DNA of 64,000 bases, taken from the NCBI RefSeq assembly GCF_001640805.2, contig NC_066851.1, positions 24,390,197 to 24,454,196 of the forward strand, written 5' to 3'. The position numbers and the translations under genes were made by a program. Below are positions 10,284 through 47,909 of this stretch, in pieces (position 1 is the first letter of the stretch; every line of letters starts with the position of its first letter). The DNA comes from Lates calcarifer (Eukaryota; Chordata; Actinopteri; Centropomidae). The notes beneath the pieces are model-generated. The model saw nothing but the letters and a program-made list of their open reading frames with translations, was not told the DNA's origin and did not search any database.

Positions 10284-10305
10284 CAGCGCCCCCTGCAGCC
10301 AGGAG
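10284..10305 (-). promoter_or_regulatory. CTCF-like motif
   Basis: The reverse strand reads GGCTGCAGGGGGCGCTGCTG, a close match to the vertebrate CTCF core (CCASYAGRKGGCRS). Motif match only; occupancy unknown. Confidence 0.35.
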
Positions 10306-10734
10306 GGGTCATTACATCTGTTGTTGCTCTGAGTCCAAGCAGTTCAGTGGTTTTCATGTACAGAAAACAAAGACTATCTCTTTGTTGACCAGAGTTCTGA
10401 CTGAGTTGTCCAACTCAACAAGGACTCAACTTTCAACAAGGACAAAGACTCACGTTGTGTCCCACATTATACTTTGTTTACATCCCTCAGTGTGATGGGA
10501 ACAGTGTCTGACCCTGACTGAGTCTTCTTACAATCAGTTGTTTCTCTTTGTATTTGATACTTCAGACTTTTCTCCTGACGTTCACTCCACAGTCACTGCT
10601 GCAGATTAATGAACACAACTCTTTCATCACCATGATAAACTTCATTTGTCAGGTTAGCCAAGTTTTTTTTGAGCACCCACAGTTTGTTGGTTGATTTCTC
10701 CAGTAAACTGATCACATTACTATCAGACCTCTAA

Positions 10735-10960
10735 CCAACAGTTATATTGATTATTGATTAATCTGCTTTTTAATTAATGGCTCCGTTGATTTTCTAAAAT
10801 CCAAGGTAACGTCTTCAAACGTCCCAAAGAGATTCACTTTAACATGGAATAAAACAGAGAAAAAACACAAATCTTCATCATTTAGACAAATGAACTATTT
10901 AATATTTTTGCTTTTTGCTGATTGATTCTGAAAATAATTAATCAACTGTCTCAGTTCTAA
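10735..10960. repeat. Dispersed teleost repeat, second copy
   Basis: Shares the TGATTATTGATTAATC end, the AAGGTAACGTCTTCAAACGTC stretch and the AATAATTAATCAACTGTCTC end with the family named at 9820-9995. Diverged, non-coding. Confidence 0.5.
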
Positions 10961-11074
10961 TCACGACAAAGCTCAGTGCTGTAATGAAACATTTAATATG
11001 CCATGATTTTATCCACACATCATCATGAAACGCCATCAGATCTTTAACTTCATGTAGCATTAAGAAGTCTTACA

Positions 11075-12127
11075 CACTGCCCGGCTAAAAAAGCATCCTC
11101 TAGTCTTTCGTTGGACGCCTTTAGCTTTGATCAGCGCACACATTTACCGTGGCATTGTTTCAGTAAGCTCATGTAGTGTCACAACTTTTATTTCCGTTCA
11201 GAGTTGCATTAACTTTTAGCCCAGATCTTGTATTGATGATGGGAGAGTTGGAACACAAGTCTTCTCCAGCACATCCCAAAGATTCTCAGTGGGGTTCAGG
11301 TCAGGACTCTGTGACCTGAATCATGGCAGTATCATCTTGGACATTGTCCGTACCATCAGGGAAGAAAAAAATCTATTGATGGAAAACCCTCGTCATTCAG
11401 TATAATTCAGGTCAGCTGACCTCATAATGTTACTGGACCTGGACCGGACCAACTGAACCTTCCTCAGGTCATAACAGCCCCCACAGGCTTGTACAGTAGG
11501 CAGTGAGCATGATGGGCTCATCACTTCATCTGCCTCTCTTCTTACCCTGATGCCCCCATCACCCTGGAACAGGGTCAGTCTGGACTCATCAGACCACATG
11601 ACCTTTTTTCATTGCTCCAGAGTCTAATCTTTATGTTCTCTAGCAAACTGAAGTCTTTTGTAGCCTCGACTGATGAGTGTTTTTCTTCAGGCTTCACAGC
11701 TCTTCAGTCCCTTAAGTTCTCTTCACATTGTTGGTGTGAAAATATTCTTTCTTTCACTATTAAAAACAGCTGTGAGTTCTGCTGCTGGTTTTTTCCAATT
11801 TGATTTCACCAAACATCTAAGTGATCTCTGATTACAATCTTTCAAGATTTCTGTCCGACCACTTTCCTTCCCTGAAGATGATGGTTCTCCACCGTCCTTC
11901 CAGGTTCTAATAATGTGTTGGACAGCTCTTAACAGGTCAGTAACTTGACCTATTTTTTCCATGACCACAGAATAAGTCTTCAGTTGCATCAGTTCAGTTC
12001 TTCCTACATCAGTTAATGAAAATGAGAAGATAACTTGTTTCTAGCTGAAACATATTAATCACTGCAGTAATTATCCTGTTTGCTTAGTTAAATCCAGGTG
12101 GTGACTTTTTTCTCTGGCTGGGCAGTT
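11075..12127 (-). mobile_element. Degenerate Tc1-like transposon (about 1.05 kb)
   Basis: The ends are inverted (CACTGCCCGGCTAAAAAAG at the left, its partner ending CTGGCTGGGCAGT at the right) with TA next to them. Transposase pieces read on the minus strand: an N-terminal part at 11723-11989 (VQHIIRTWKDGGEPSSS, KPAAELTAVFNSE) and a catalytic-core part at 11393-11599 (MWSDESRLTLFQGDG, VRREADEV, VQACGG). The left third (11075-11390) holds the C-terminal coding remnant in broken frames. Stops and frameshifts separate the pieces, so the element is dead. Full-length Tc1 elements are about 1.0-1.6 kb, so this is one whole decayed copy. Confidence 0.9.
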
Positions 12128-13757
12128 TATGTTGAAACCTTTCTTCTCTGCTCTTCCACATCAGATATCACATTAAGTGATGATGATGCAAAATATTTTC
12201 TACGTTTTCTTCTCTAAAAATGATGGTGCTGATTTTATAACTTTGCCTTAAGTCATATTTTTATTGTACATAGTTTGTTTTCTTTGAGCTTGTTCTTTTT
12301 TCTGTCTGTGCTTGTTTCTCGTTTGTCATGTTGGTTTACTTTGATCAGATGGATAGCAGAAACAGTTTTACCAAAAAACAGATCTGTTGTCATCAGGTTG
12401 ATCTCTGTCAGAACCACATTTTTTTATCTGTTTCTGTTTATCAGATTATTTTGGTGCTTTTCTTTCCGTCTCTCCTTATTTATCCATTTTGTGTTTTCTT
12501 GCATGAATTTTCTCTTTGTTCTCGTGAATCATAAAAACTGAAACAAACCATGTTGTCGTCCCAAGTTCATAAATAACTCAACACAACTCTGCCTCTGGAA
12601 GGAAGTTACGGTTTTATTGATCAGGCCAGAAACTACAGGTGAATAGATATCATCATGAAACTTCCCCAGCTGATCACTTACATTAAGATAGTTATTGTTG
12701 GTTTTCTGAAAAATTCTGTTTAAATGTGCATCAATTAGCATTACTTTCCAGAACAGAAATCTGAACACTGGATAAAAGCATTGTTTCATGTTGTTCACAT
12801 CAGAATCTAAGGTTTTTACAGAGAGGGTTTTGGATATCACTTTTTATCACCCCATAAATCAGAAAATACCTTAACATTTTTTTTAAAGTCAATTTTATTA
12901 TTTAATTGCTTTAGAATAAAATGTTCTATAAATCAGGCTGTGATTGATTCTTGAACAAACCCCTCTTAGAAAATGTTTCTGGATAACGACAGAAATAAAA
13001 CTGGACAGTTTCTCGGCTTGTTCAGACTACAAGATAAAATCCCTTCAAAGATACAATATGTATTGTAATTAAAATCCTCAAACACACACAAAGTAGAGTA
13101 AATGAAAACAAAGAAATAAACATCTAAATGTCTGAATGAAGACATGGAAACAAAATAACCCAAATCTCAACTGACCAGTGCATGAAAAAAACTTTTTGCC
13201 TGCAGTATCTCACTTCAAGTACATTTTGTTTTTTATTTTACATACAATTGATTTTCAAAGAAAAGACTTTCATATACTGAAGATCTTAAGAACAAACAAT
13301 ACAATCAAAGCAACAACATGAAATACAAGTTTCACAGACACAACTCATAAACAGTTAAACCTGATATTTGTGTGAGAATCTCACATATGTGAAGTCAGAA
13401 AAAATATTGTGTAAGTCAAACAGAAAATAAAGTTTATATTAAGTATGACCGCACGTATATATGTGCAATAATCACAATGATAAAAAAAGTTAAATGACAC
13501 AGAATCAACTAAACAAACCAAATATAAAGATCAGAAAATGAGTGAAATCATTTTTCACATATGAAAAGTTTGACAATAGAAAGAAAAAGCAAATAGTTCA
13601 ACTAGAAAAGAAGAAGATGGAAATAAAAGAAGTGAAAGAGAAATAAACAGAGCTTTGGAATAATGAGACAGCAGGAGGACAGGTGCAGTTTAAGACGTTA
13701 AATTCTCTGACTTTTCCCTTTAAGAAATAAACAACATTATAAATCTGATCATCCTCT
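12128..13757. other. Intergenic A/T-rich stretch, nothing recognised
   Basis: Region 3' of the second TRIM gene. The only open frames are short, A/T-rich and unsupported. No known repeat family identified with confidence. Confidence 0.4.
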
Positions 13758-15160
13758 TTATCTCTGACTGATCTGTTCCACTGTCACAGAGACCTTCACT
13801 GGTAACATCCTCACTGGGAGATTATCCACAGTGTAAATGTATGGAAACAGTCTTCTCAGTGAAAGTGTGTGTGAAGGTGTGTATGTGTGTGTTAGTATCA
13901 GGATCAGAGAACGACAACTTTCCTCTGTTCCAGTCCAGATTCACTCTGATCCTCTGGAGACTTCTTCTGCTCTGAGAGAACAGTGACTGGAGCTGGTGGT
14001 GACACTGCTGAGTATTTACCTCCATAGAACCATATTCTCCATAATCCAGACCGTATGTCTCCCTTCCTCTGGACAGACTCTGCTAACACACCCAGTCTCC
14101 AGTTTGTACTGTCTCCAACCTCGACATCCCAGCTGTGAGTCCCTGAGTTAAAACCCTCAGAGCCCAGGACAGACCAGTTAGAATCAAATCTCTCTGGATT
14201 GTCAGGAAGCTGCTGTTTCTCTCCTCGTCTCAGACTGGTCAGATCTTCAGACAGGATCAGTTCTGGATGAGCAGTGTTTGGGTCCAGAACCACAGGACTG
14301 TAGGAGACCATGTCCTTCATCTTGTTCCAGATGTTGAAGGTCAGGTTGCCCAGGTGTTTGGCCTGGTCTATCAGAGCTCCTGAGAGCAGCTGGTGATCCT
14401 CCAGCAGGGGGCGCTGCTGGACTCTTTCCACTGCAGCCTTGTAGTTGTTGAGGAATGAGACGTCTTCAGCTCTCAGCTCGTCCTCTGTGGCTCTGACTGT
14501 GTGTGAAAGAGCTGCTATCTCTCTGCTCAGAGCCTCCATCTTCTCCTTCATCATCTGACTCTTCTGCTCCTCTTCCTCCCTCAGTGCAGCCATCCTGGCC
14601 TCCTCTTCCTCTTCTAGAAACTGGTGAAGCTTCTTAAACTGCTCCTTAATCTGCCTCTCTGTGTGTCGGGCCTGGACCTTAATGTGTTCTGCTGTTTGAT
14701 CAAACTTCACTTTAACTTCTTCTAAACTCTCTAACTTCTTCTTTAAGGACTCCAGAGTTTCCTGAAGTTCCTTCTTGTGTTGTCGTGCAGCTTCATCGAT
14801 GGGTCTGAATCTGTGGTTGGAGTGTTTTTCTGAATCTCTGCAGACGAGACACACTGGCTGCTGATGGTCCAGACAGAAGAGTCTGAGTTTCTCAGAGTGC
14901 AGACTGCAGAGAGCCTCTGAAGATCTCTGATCTCTCTCCTGTAAGAAGGACTCACACAGCTTCTTTAACACCAGGTTACAGGGTGGTTCTAACCTTGAAG
15001 ATCTTCTCTTACAAACTGGACAGTCTGGTGTTGGTTTCTCTCTCCACCATCTCTTCAGACAGTCTTTACAGAAGCTGTGGCTACATGACAGAACAACAGG
15101 ATCTCTAAAGACCTCCTGACAGACCGGACAGCAGAGATCCTCCTCTGATCTGGAAGCCAT
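13758..15160 (-). CDS. TRIM35/A33-like E3 ubiquitin ligase, copy 2 (intronless; SPRY end frameshifted)
   Basis: From ATG at 15160 an uninterrupted 418-codon frame ends at 13904. RING C3HC4 uses C11, C14, C26, H28, C31, C34, C47, C50. The B-box2 uses C85, H88, C96, H99, C104, C107, H113, H116. A Glu/Lys-rich coiled coil spans about 125-245 and PRY-SPRY begins about 275. The whole protein is in one exon. The last part of SPRY leaves its usual frame within 13957-13973: the expected [14 protein letters not shown] reads in another frame (13822-14025). A second shift within 13846-13856 moves the final residues, whose frame would stop at 13758. As written the product has an altered C-terminal tail. 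RING TRIMs transfer ubiquitin, and SPRY selects the target. Gene symbol withheld because this is a large lineage-specific family. Nearest relatives are probably annotated as TRIM35-like, TRIM39-like, NF7-like or zinc-binding protein A33-like. Confidence 0.85.
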
Positions 15161-15580
15161 TTAGTCTGAGTGAAGCTGAAAACACAGCAGACAGGAAGTA
15201 CAGTCAGTCATGGCTCCCCTCCCTCCTCTACTAACTTCACTGAGATTCACTTTCACTTTGAGTGGTGGTTTTAGTCAAACTCACCTTCAGTGTGTGGAGA
15301 GTCAGCAGGTTGAAGCAGCAGTGTTGTAGTTTTCCTCTTTTCTCTCCTGTAGCTGGACTCACTCAGAGGAAGCTGTTAGTTTGGTCTGAAGGTGAATCTG
15401 ATCAAATGTTTTTCAGCCTGTGTCTCTTTAGAGAAGAGGAACAAACTGTTCCCTGGTTTGTCTCAGGTGAATCAGATCAGGGGTGGAGCTCTTCTGCTAA
15501 ATGTTGTTGCTTCACCTGTAACAGGTTGAGTTTCATTCCAAAGTTTTGATTCAGTGGAGTTTTAAATACTGACTGATATT
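13918..15580. repeat. Direct repeat unit 2 (TRIM gene plus 5' flank)
   Basis: Partner of 1-1650 in the same orientation. The similarity continues about 400 bp upstream of the TRIM start codon and stops at about 15575-15587, where gypsy-derived sequence begins. The 5' flank of both copies contains a CTCACCTTCAGTG block that on the minus strand looks like a splice-donor context, so an upstream non-coding exon is possible. Confidence 0.85.
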
Positions 15581-15586
15581 GTGTAG

Positions 15587-17460
15587 CAGGATTGGTGAAA
15601 ATCTTGGCCTGCTGGAGCTGATCAAAGACAGATGACATGAGAGGTAATGGATATCGGTTTTTAATGATAATATCGTTAAGAGGGCTGTAATCGATACAGG
15701 GCCTTAGAGACCCGTCCTTCTTAGCCACAAAGAAAAACCCGTTCCCGGCCGCTGATGAGGAGGGGCAAATAAACCCCGCCTTCAGTGAGGTCTCTATGTA
15801 CTCTGTCATGGCCGCTTTCTCCGGACCGGAGATAGAGTACAAATGACCCTTGGGGATGGTGGAACCAGGGATCAAGTCTATGGCGCAATCGTACGGTCTG
15901 TGAGAAGGGAGTGACATGGCCTTGGTCTTACTAAAAACCTCCCGGAGATGGTGGTAGCAGGAGGGTACGGATCTCAGGTCAGAGGTCTCAGGGTCTGTGG
16001 TAACATTGAGAGAGACATGGTTAATAGTTGTCATATTTTCTCCCTGAAACGAGTTGAACCCACAGTGGTTCGCACAGTCCTTCCCCCATCCCAAGATTTC
16101 CCCTGTTCTCCAGTTTATGTGGGGGTTATGTTCTTTTAACCACGGGAAGCCTAGAATGAGTGAGTGCTGGTGGGAACGAAACAAATGAAAATGCATGAGT
16201 TCATGGTGATCATCTACAATAACGATCAGTTCAGTCTTGTGAGTCACATTGAATATCAAGGTCCCGTCCAGGGCACTGGCCTTTAATGGCTTGGATAATT
16301 GTTCAGTGTTCAACTTGAGCTTTTGGGCAAGATCCCAGTCCATGAGACTTTCATCAGCCCCTGAATCAATAAGTACCCCAAGTGAAATTGTGATGTCATG
16401 ATGCTTTACCTTGATGGGCGTGAGAGTACGCAGAACATGGTTAGAATCCGTGAGTTGACTCACCACCTTGGGCCTTTTAGTAGGACAGGTAGCGACGAGG
16501 TGGTCTGACTCCCCGCAGTAAAAGCACCGGCCCTCCTGCTGCCTTCGTCGTCGCTCCTCTGGCGTCAGCCGTGCCCTGCCGAGCTGCATGGGCTCCTCCT
16601 CCCCAGCCGTGGGGAAAGGAGGACGTTGCTCAGAGGGAGTGCGACAGGACTCCAGCCAGTCAGGTGCAAGTGTGCAGGGTGTTCTCCCTGATGGCGGCCT
16701 GCTTCCCTGTTGCTGCTTGAGTTCGCGGATTTGGTTGTCAGTCCGGATGGCGAGGGCGATGAGGGAGTCCAGGTCTGGAGGTAGGTCCAAGGGAACCAGC
16801 AGTTCCTGTATGGAAGCTGTCAGACCCTTCAGGAACACGTCATATAAAGCTGTGGGGTTCCACCCACTCTCCGCCGCCAGGGTGCGGAAGTGGATGGCAT
16901 AATCACAAACCGAGCGACTGCCCTGTGTCAGCCCGCTCAGCTCCCTAGCCTTTTCCCTATCTGTGGACACAGGGTCAAAAGTTCTCATAAGTGCTGCCTT
17001 AAAGTCCTCGAGGGAGCTGCAAAGTGGGGACTCTCGAGCCCACTCTGCCATGGCCCAAGCTCTAGCTCTGCCTGCCAGATGGGAGACCATAAAGGCTATC
17101 TTGGACCTGTCTGTGGTGAAAGCATGGGGGGAATGTTCAAAATGTATAGAGCAGTCAATCAGGAAAGCTTTGCATTGCCCTGGTTCCCCAGAGAAACGTT
17201 CTGGGGGCGCCAATTTAATTCCTGCCCCGGTGAAGGGGACGGCCTGAACTGCAGCCACTGCGGTATCTGGAGGTACAGGTGCTGCGGATGGGCTGGTAGT
17301 CTGTTGCAGGTGGTCGATCAAGTCCCGCACTTGGGACGACAGCTGGCCTAGTTGCGAGGCCATCGCTGTCTGAAACTCCTCCTGCTGGGAGAGGCGTACT
17401 TCCTGTGCGTGCAGCACCGCTGTCAGCTGGCCAGTCTCTGCTGAGTCCTTACGGGCCAGA
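15587..17460 (-). mobile_element. Truncated Ty3/gypsy retrotransposon (gag, protease, start of RT)
   Basis: One long minus-strand frame (ATG at 17417) holds, in order, a gag/capsid region, a CCHC zinc knuckle (CFYCGESDHLVATC) near 16500-16540, an aspartic protease with LIDSGADES near 16350, and the N-terminal part of reverse transcriptase (KKDGSLRPCIDYSPLND) near 15690-15720. The RT sequence stops at about 15590 before the YxDD active site, and the frame then runs into TRIM flank until 15477. No integrase, RNase H or 3' LTR is present. The open frame over 1.8 kb suggests a fairly young insertion that was cut off at one side. Described as an LTR retrotransposon remnant, not as a host gene. Confidence 0.9.
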
Positions 17461-17479
17461 GTGTACTGTCAGGCCGAGA

Positions 17480-17990
17480 CTAAAGGCAGGACTCAGACGC
17501 AGAGATGACGTTAATAAAACAGACTATTAACAACCAAAGTTCTCTCACTTGAGTGACAAAGAAACAGAGGCTATAAAATTTTCCTAGGGCGGATAAGATA
17601 ACAAAAACAAAAAGTCACTCTCAAAAGGGAGGAAAAAAAAAAAAAAAAACAACAACAAATGAACGGTGGCTAATAAAGTTAGAACAAATCAAAAATCACT
17701 CAGAGGAGGCAAACAAAAGGCTATGAAAGGATTTAACAAAAAAAACGCTCCAACAGGAGGAAAACCAGAAAAGCTCTAAATAAAACTCTCTCCTAAAAAA
17801 CGGAGGACCTAAGATAAGCTATGAACATAAACGAGTAAAACAAAATCGCTCCAAAAGGAGGAAAACAAACAACTATGAAAGTACTCTAAGGCTAAGGCAA
17901 GAAACTAAGATATCAAAATTTACAAACAAAAAAAATCACTCTTACAGAGGAACAATGGCTTACTGGAGGCAACACTGTGGCTGTGGATTC
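17480..17990. repeat. Degenerate tandem repeat next to the gypsy 5' end
   Basis: A-rich sequence made of diverged units of about 60-70 bp, recognisable by CGCTCCAAAAGGAGGAAAAC / CGCTCCAACAGGAGGAAAAC / CACTCAGAGGAGGCAAACAAA and by GCTATGAAAG between them. It may be the untranslated 5' part of the retroelement or a separate satellite. No LTR boundaries are clear. Includes poly(A) at about 17632-17649. Confidence 0.55.
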
Positions 17991-18164
17991 AAGGCTGGAG
18001 GTGAGTCAAACCTCACCGCAGTGTGACAGAACCGATTCAAGAACCAGAGTTAATTTGGTGGAAGAGGGTGTGAATGGGACCACAGCGTCTGTGAACACAT
18101 TTTAATGAACTGATTGAAGAACCACTGAGCCCTCCTGGTGACATTTGAATGAAAACGACTTAAT

Positions 18165-18492
18165 AACGTGGGAACGAGATCCTATTCCATGGCCACGCCT
18201 TTCTTAATGCGCGGGAACGAGCTCATTCAGTTGTAGCCTGGCTTTGGTAAGTTAAGGGAACGAGACTTCGTTCTCATGCGATAAGAAAGTCGTGGACGCG
18301 GAACAGGATCTCGCTCCCACAGTGATAACCATGGCCACAATAAAACTATTCTTAGTCAACTTGAATTAACGTTATAGGTTTCTAATCATTAATAAAAATA
18401 TACACTTTTATTTCTGTATAACAGCGGCACATGTGGTGGTAAATATCTCAAGAAGAGAGTTGTTTCCACGGAACAGAATCTCGTTCCCATGT
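18165..18492. repeat. Cluster of five GGAACGAGATC dyads upstream of SCFD1
   Basis: Five related part-palindromes: about 18169-18188 (GGGAACGAGATCCTATTCC), 18213-18228, 18256-18275 (GGGAACGAGACTTCGTTCTC), 18299-18319 (CGGAACAGGATCTCGCTCCC) and 18469-18489 (CGGAACAGAATCTCGTTCCC). The first four also form a larger imperfect palindrome, since GGCCACGCCTTTCTTAATGC at 18191 pairs with GCGATAAGAAAGTCGTGG at 18278. Probably a palindromic mobile-element remnant. Confidence 0.65.
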
Positions 18493-18499
18493 TATTAGT

Positions 18500-18617
18500 T
18501 CGCGCTGGTTTCGTAGAGGAGTGAGACCTCTCGCCTTTTCTCTCCTCTCTGACGCACAGCCGACGTCGAGCTTTTGCCACGTCATCAGGCGCTCCGTCAC
18601 CACCAACAACATCAAAC
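18500..18617 (+). promoter_or_regulatory. SCFD1 promoter and 5' UTR region
   Basis: A CpG-rich block, continuing into intron 1, lies immediately upstream of the start codon. It contains GACGTC at 18562-18567 and CCACGTCA at 18577-18584. No TATA box. The housekeeping role of SCFD1 fits a CpG-island promoter. Exact start site not visible. Confidence 0.55.
18577..18584 (-). promoter_or_regulatory. UPRE-like XBP1/ATF6 site
   Basis: CCACGTCA on the plus strand is TGACGTGG on the minus strand, the published core of the unfolded-protein-response element. It lies 34 bp upstream of the SCFD1 ATG. This fits an ER-Golgi trafficking gene; the call rests on motif match alone. Confidence 0.4.
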
Positions 18618-44978
<26,361 letters not shown>

Positions 44979-45000
44979 AGTGGGCGCCAACAATATGTGA

Positions 45001-45034
<34 letters not shown>

Positions 45035-45140
45035 ATCTCTTTATTCCAGTTTGTTTTATATAAACTCTGTTCTGTAAATTTTCTGTCTTCATCATTCAGT
45101 TCCTGTTTCTCACCCTCAGCACTAATAAAGCGTAACAGTC
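44979..45140 (+). terminator. SCFD1 3' UTR with (CT)n and polyadenylation signal
   Basis: After the TGA at 44976-44978 there is a (CT)n tract at about 45003-45029 and AATAAA at 45124-45129. Cleavage would be expected 10-30 bases later. The spacing gives a short 3' UTR of about 170 nt. Confidence 0.6.
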
Positions 45141-45446
45141 TCAGCTCACAGCCGCCTCTGCCTTCTTTTTTTATTTTTAATTTTCTGGCGTATAAACTCT
45201 CAAACATCTGCGCAGTTCATCTCTGCAGCCTCCTGATGAAGCAGCAGGCCTCTGGTTAACACATCAAAATGTAAGTAAACGGTGAAGAATGGGCTGTGAT
45301 TAGAGCAGGAGACATCTTGAGCTCAGGTGTGGCTCGAATTTTTCCACCTTTATTAGTTTTGACCTCCAGAGCAGTTCTGCCACCTGTACCTCACACTCAG
45401 ACTGATTTTAAAACTTATCCACAGTCTTCTCTGGTACAATTTTCCA

Positions 45447-45662
45447 GGTTGGATCTCCCTCTGACTGAGTGACAGTCAGCAGCTTAAACTGCTGGAATCA
45501 GACCAGAGAGTTCAGAGTGAAGCTGAACTGTAGATCAGTTAAACACCAGAGACCATCTCTGAGATCCAGACAGCAAACTATCAAGGGTTAGAAACAGATT
45601 GTTTGTTAGAGCCGCAGCACTTCCTGCTCCAGAAGAAGGGGATCATGGGTAATATACACCAT
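45447..45662 (+). repeat. Intergenic repeat family, copy 1
   Basis: Starts GGTTGGATCTCCCTCTGACT and ends GGGGATCATGGGTAATAT. The reverse complement of 54270-54528 aligns over its whole length. Copy 1 lacks an internal piece of about 18 bp present in copy 2 and is otherwise similar. Confidence 0.8.
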
Positions 45663-47909
45663 GTTTCAGTTCAGTGACAACAACAGAATTAATGAATGAA
45701 TTAGTCCTGAAGGTGACGGAGTCTGTGAACTCTAAAGAGGAATATTTAGAGCTCATTGTGGACCAGCAGAGGGTGAAGATATCCCCACCTGATCATCACT
45801 GTTAATGGAACTAAAAGGAGGGAAACTGAGGAAATTGACATTTGAAATCAGTTTTGCTCGGCAGTAACAGTGTTTGTGTCATGAGTGTGTTTTCTTGTTT
45901 TCTGCTGTAATGTCTCATTTTTTACAGCTCAGAGAAAATAACACAGGTTCATCTGTCCTCCTCATTCAACGTTCATCAACTGTTTTTTCCTGCAGACTGG
46001 AAAGTTTTTCAACTCAGAGGAGGATCAGGAAAACTGTGTGGTATTACACACACACACAAACACACACACACATCATCCATCACTTTAAAGGCAGCCTGGC
46101 ACAGTGTGGTACAGCTCTGCTGCTGCTGCCATGTTCCTCCAACACCACAGCACCAAAAACAAAGAGACCAATCTGAGGATTATGTCACCATGGCATTTTA
46201 ATCTGTGTGTGTGTGTGTGTAGTAACCAGTCTGGGAAATTAACAGAGCTTTTCTTAAAGCTTCATTATATCCGACTCTGAGCTTTATGAAGCAGAAACAA
46301 CTGAAAAACCAAACAAACAGAAAACCTGAGCTCTGTTGTTCACAGTCATTAAACCTAAATGTAATGAACACAGTGTTACACTGTCAGTGTCACTCAAATA
46401 ACAACAGGCTAACGTTAACCCATGAGATTGAAACATGGAAATCTAAAATGTTGACCTGATGTAATCATATAAGATAGCACCTTTCAAACCTCATGTGCTT
46501 CACACAATACCATACAGTACAATAAATTAAAAAGAGCAACACTTAAAGGAGAGTTAAAGGAAATAACAACAATAAAACAACTGAATAGACAATATTAAAT
46601 ATTGTAACATGCTCATTTGTGCAGGTGGGTTTTTAAAAGCTTTTTTAATTGAGGCACTAACTCATCTGTTCTGTTTTAAACCTGGACTCTGAACAACATC
46701 TCTGATTATTTCTCTTTTATATATTATTTCAGTATACTGGTCCTTATTTTAAATAAAGACTCACCTCCTGTTCTTCAACAAGTCCTCCACCTCATACAAC
46801 CATATTGGTCGTTTGTTCCTACACTTCAATACGACCAAGAGGACCGTTTTTTAAAGTACTGCCCCCTACAGGCGCCAGGCGTACCGAGCTTCGTCGCCAT
46901 GGTAACAGTAATAAACATGCGGTTAGGTTATTGAACGTTATTTAACGGTCTCTGTTTGGTTAGCTTCAGAAACAAAAGTAGCCTACCAGGTTAGGTTCAG
47001 GAAAAGATCATGGGTTTGGCTAAAATTGCTTGTCAAAGAACCAAGACTGATTGTCATAATTACTACGGCCGCTAGGTGTCGCTTAACAAGTAGACGATAC
47101 TGTGACTCGTAACAAACGACGTATGTGGTCGTTTTTTATAGGACACTTATGCGTAAGTAATTAACCATATATTGTGACAGTTATCAATATGAAAAAATGT
47201 TGTTAGCCATATCACTCAGGTCTGCTCCATCCTCTAATCAGAGACTTCACTGAAAACACCTGGTGTGGGTCTTAAATGTATAATAATGCATAAAAGTTAA
47301 TCATATGTTTAATGTAAGATGAAGCTGTCAGGTAAATGTAGAGCAGGAAGAGGTAAGCTGAAGTAAGTATAAAGTAGAGTCAGAATTATACCTAAGTAAA
47401 AGTACTCAGTTACATTCCACCGCTGAATTTCAGAGAATGAAGTCAATGAATTCCTGGTTGAGGAGAATAATGCAGCAGAGCTTTTCCCCACTGACGCCTG
47501 CTGAACTCTGGATGTTCCTCTCAGTACAAATGAGCCCAGATTTCCCATGAAACAAAGCAGAGATTGTTTGTTGGTACGTCAGACTCATCACTGAGTCCAG
47601 ACCAACACAAAACTAAAAACAGAAACATCTTGAACAATAATCAGTTGTTGCTCCTTTTTCTTTTGTTTCCTAAAGACAAAAAGAGTCTTTTCTCCCAGAA
47701 ATCTGATTTATTCACTGACTGAACCGAGACAGATTCACATTTTACATTCAAAATATTTCAAAAAGTTCAACTCAGTGTGAAACCGCACATGCTTCTGTTT
47801 CTATTGTTTCTACTGCAGAGACCACCTACACACACACACACACAGTTAATCCCAGCTCAGTGTCTGTGATTTCAACTCTGTTATGTTGACTTAATGACCA
47901 AAGAGCTGA

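Larger units (their letters stand above)
9693..11074. other. G2E3 3' flank with degraded repeats
   Basis: No gene seen. A purine-rich GGAGG stretch follows the stop codon (9693-9740). Two copies of a dispersed fish repeat lie at about 9820-9995 and 10735-10960. No clear AATAAA within the first few hundred bases after the G2E3 stop. A CTCF-like motif lies at 10284-10305. Confidence 0.5.

Noticed and set aside
15477..17417. Host gene of the PEG10/RTL type
   Set aside because: The frame includes RT, is cut off inside it, and runs on into duplicated TRIM flank, so it is a truncated retrotransposon.
17418..18617. Complete LTRs for the gypsy element
   Set aside because: No pair of direct terminal repeats with TG...CA ends could be found; the left side is truncated and the right side is a degenerate tandem array.
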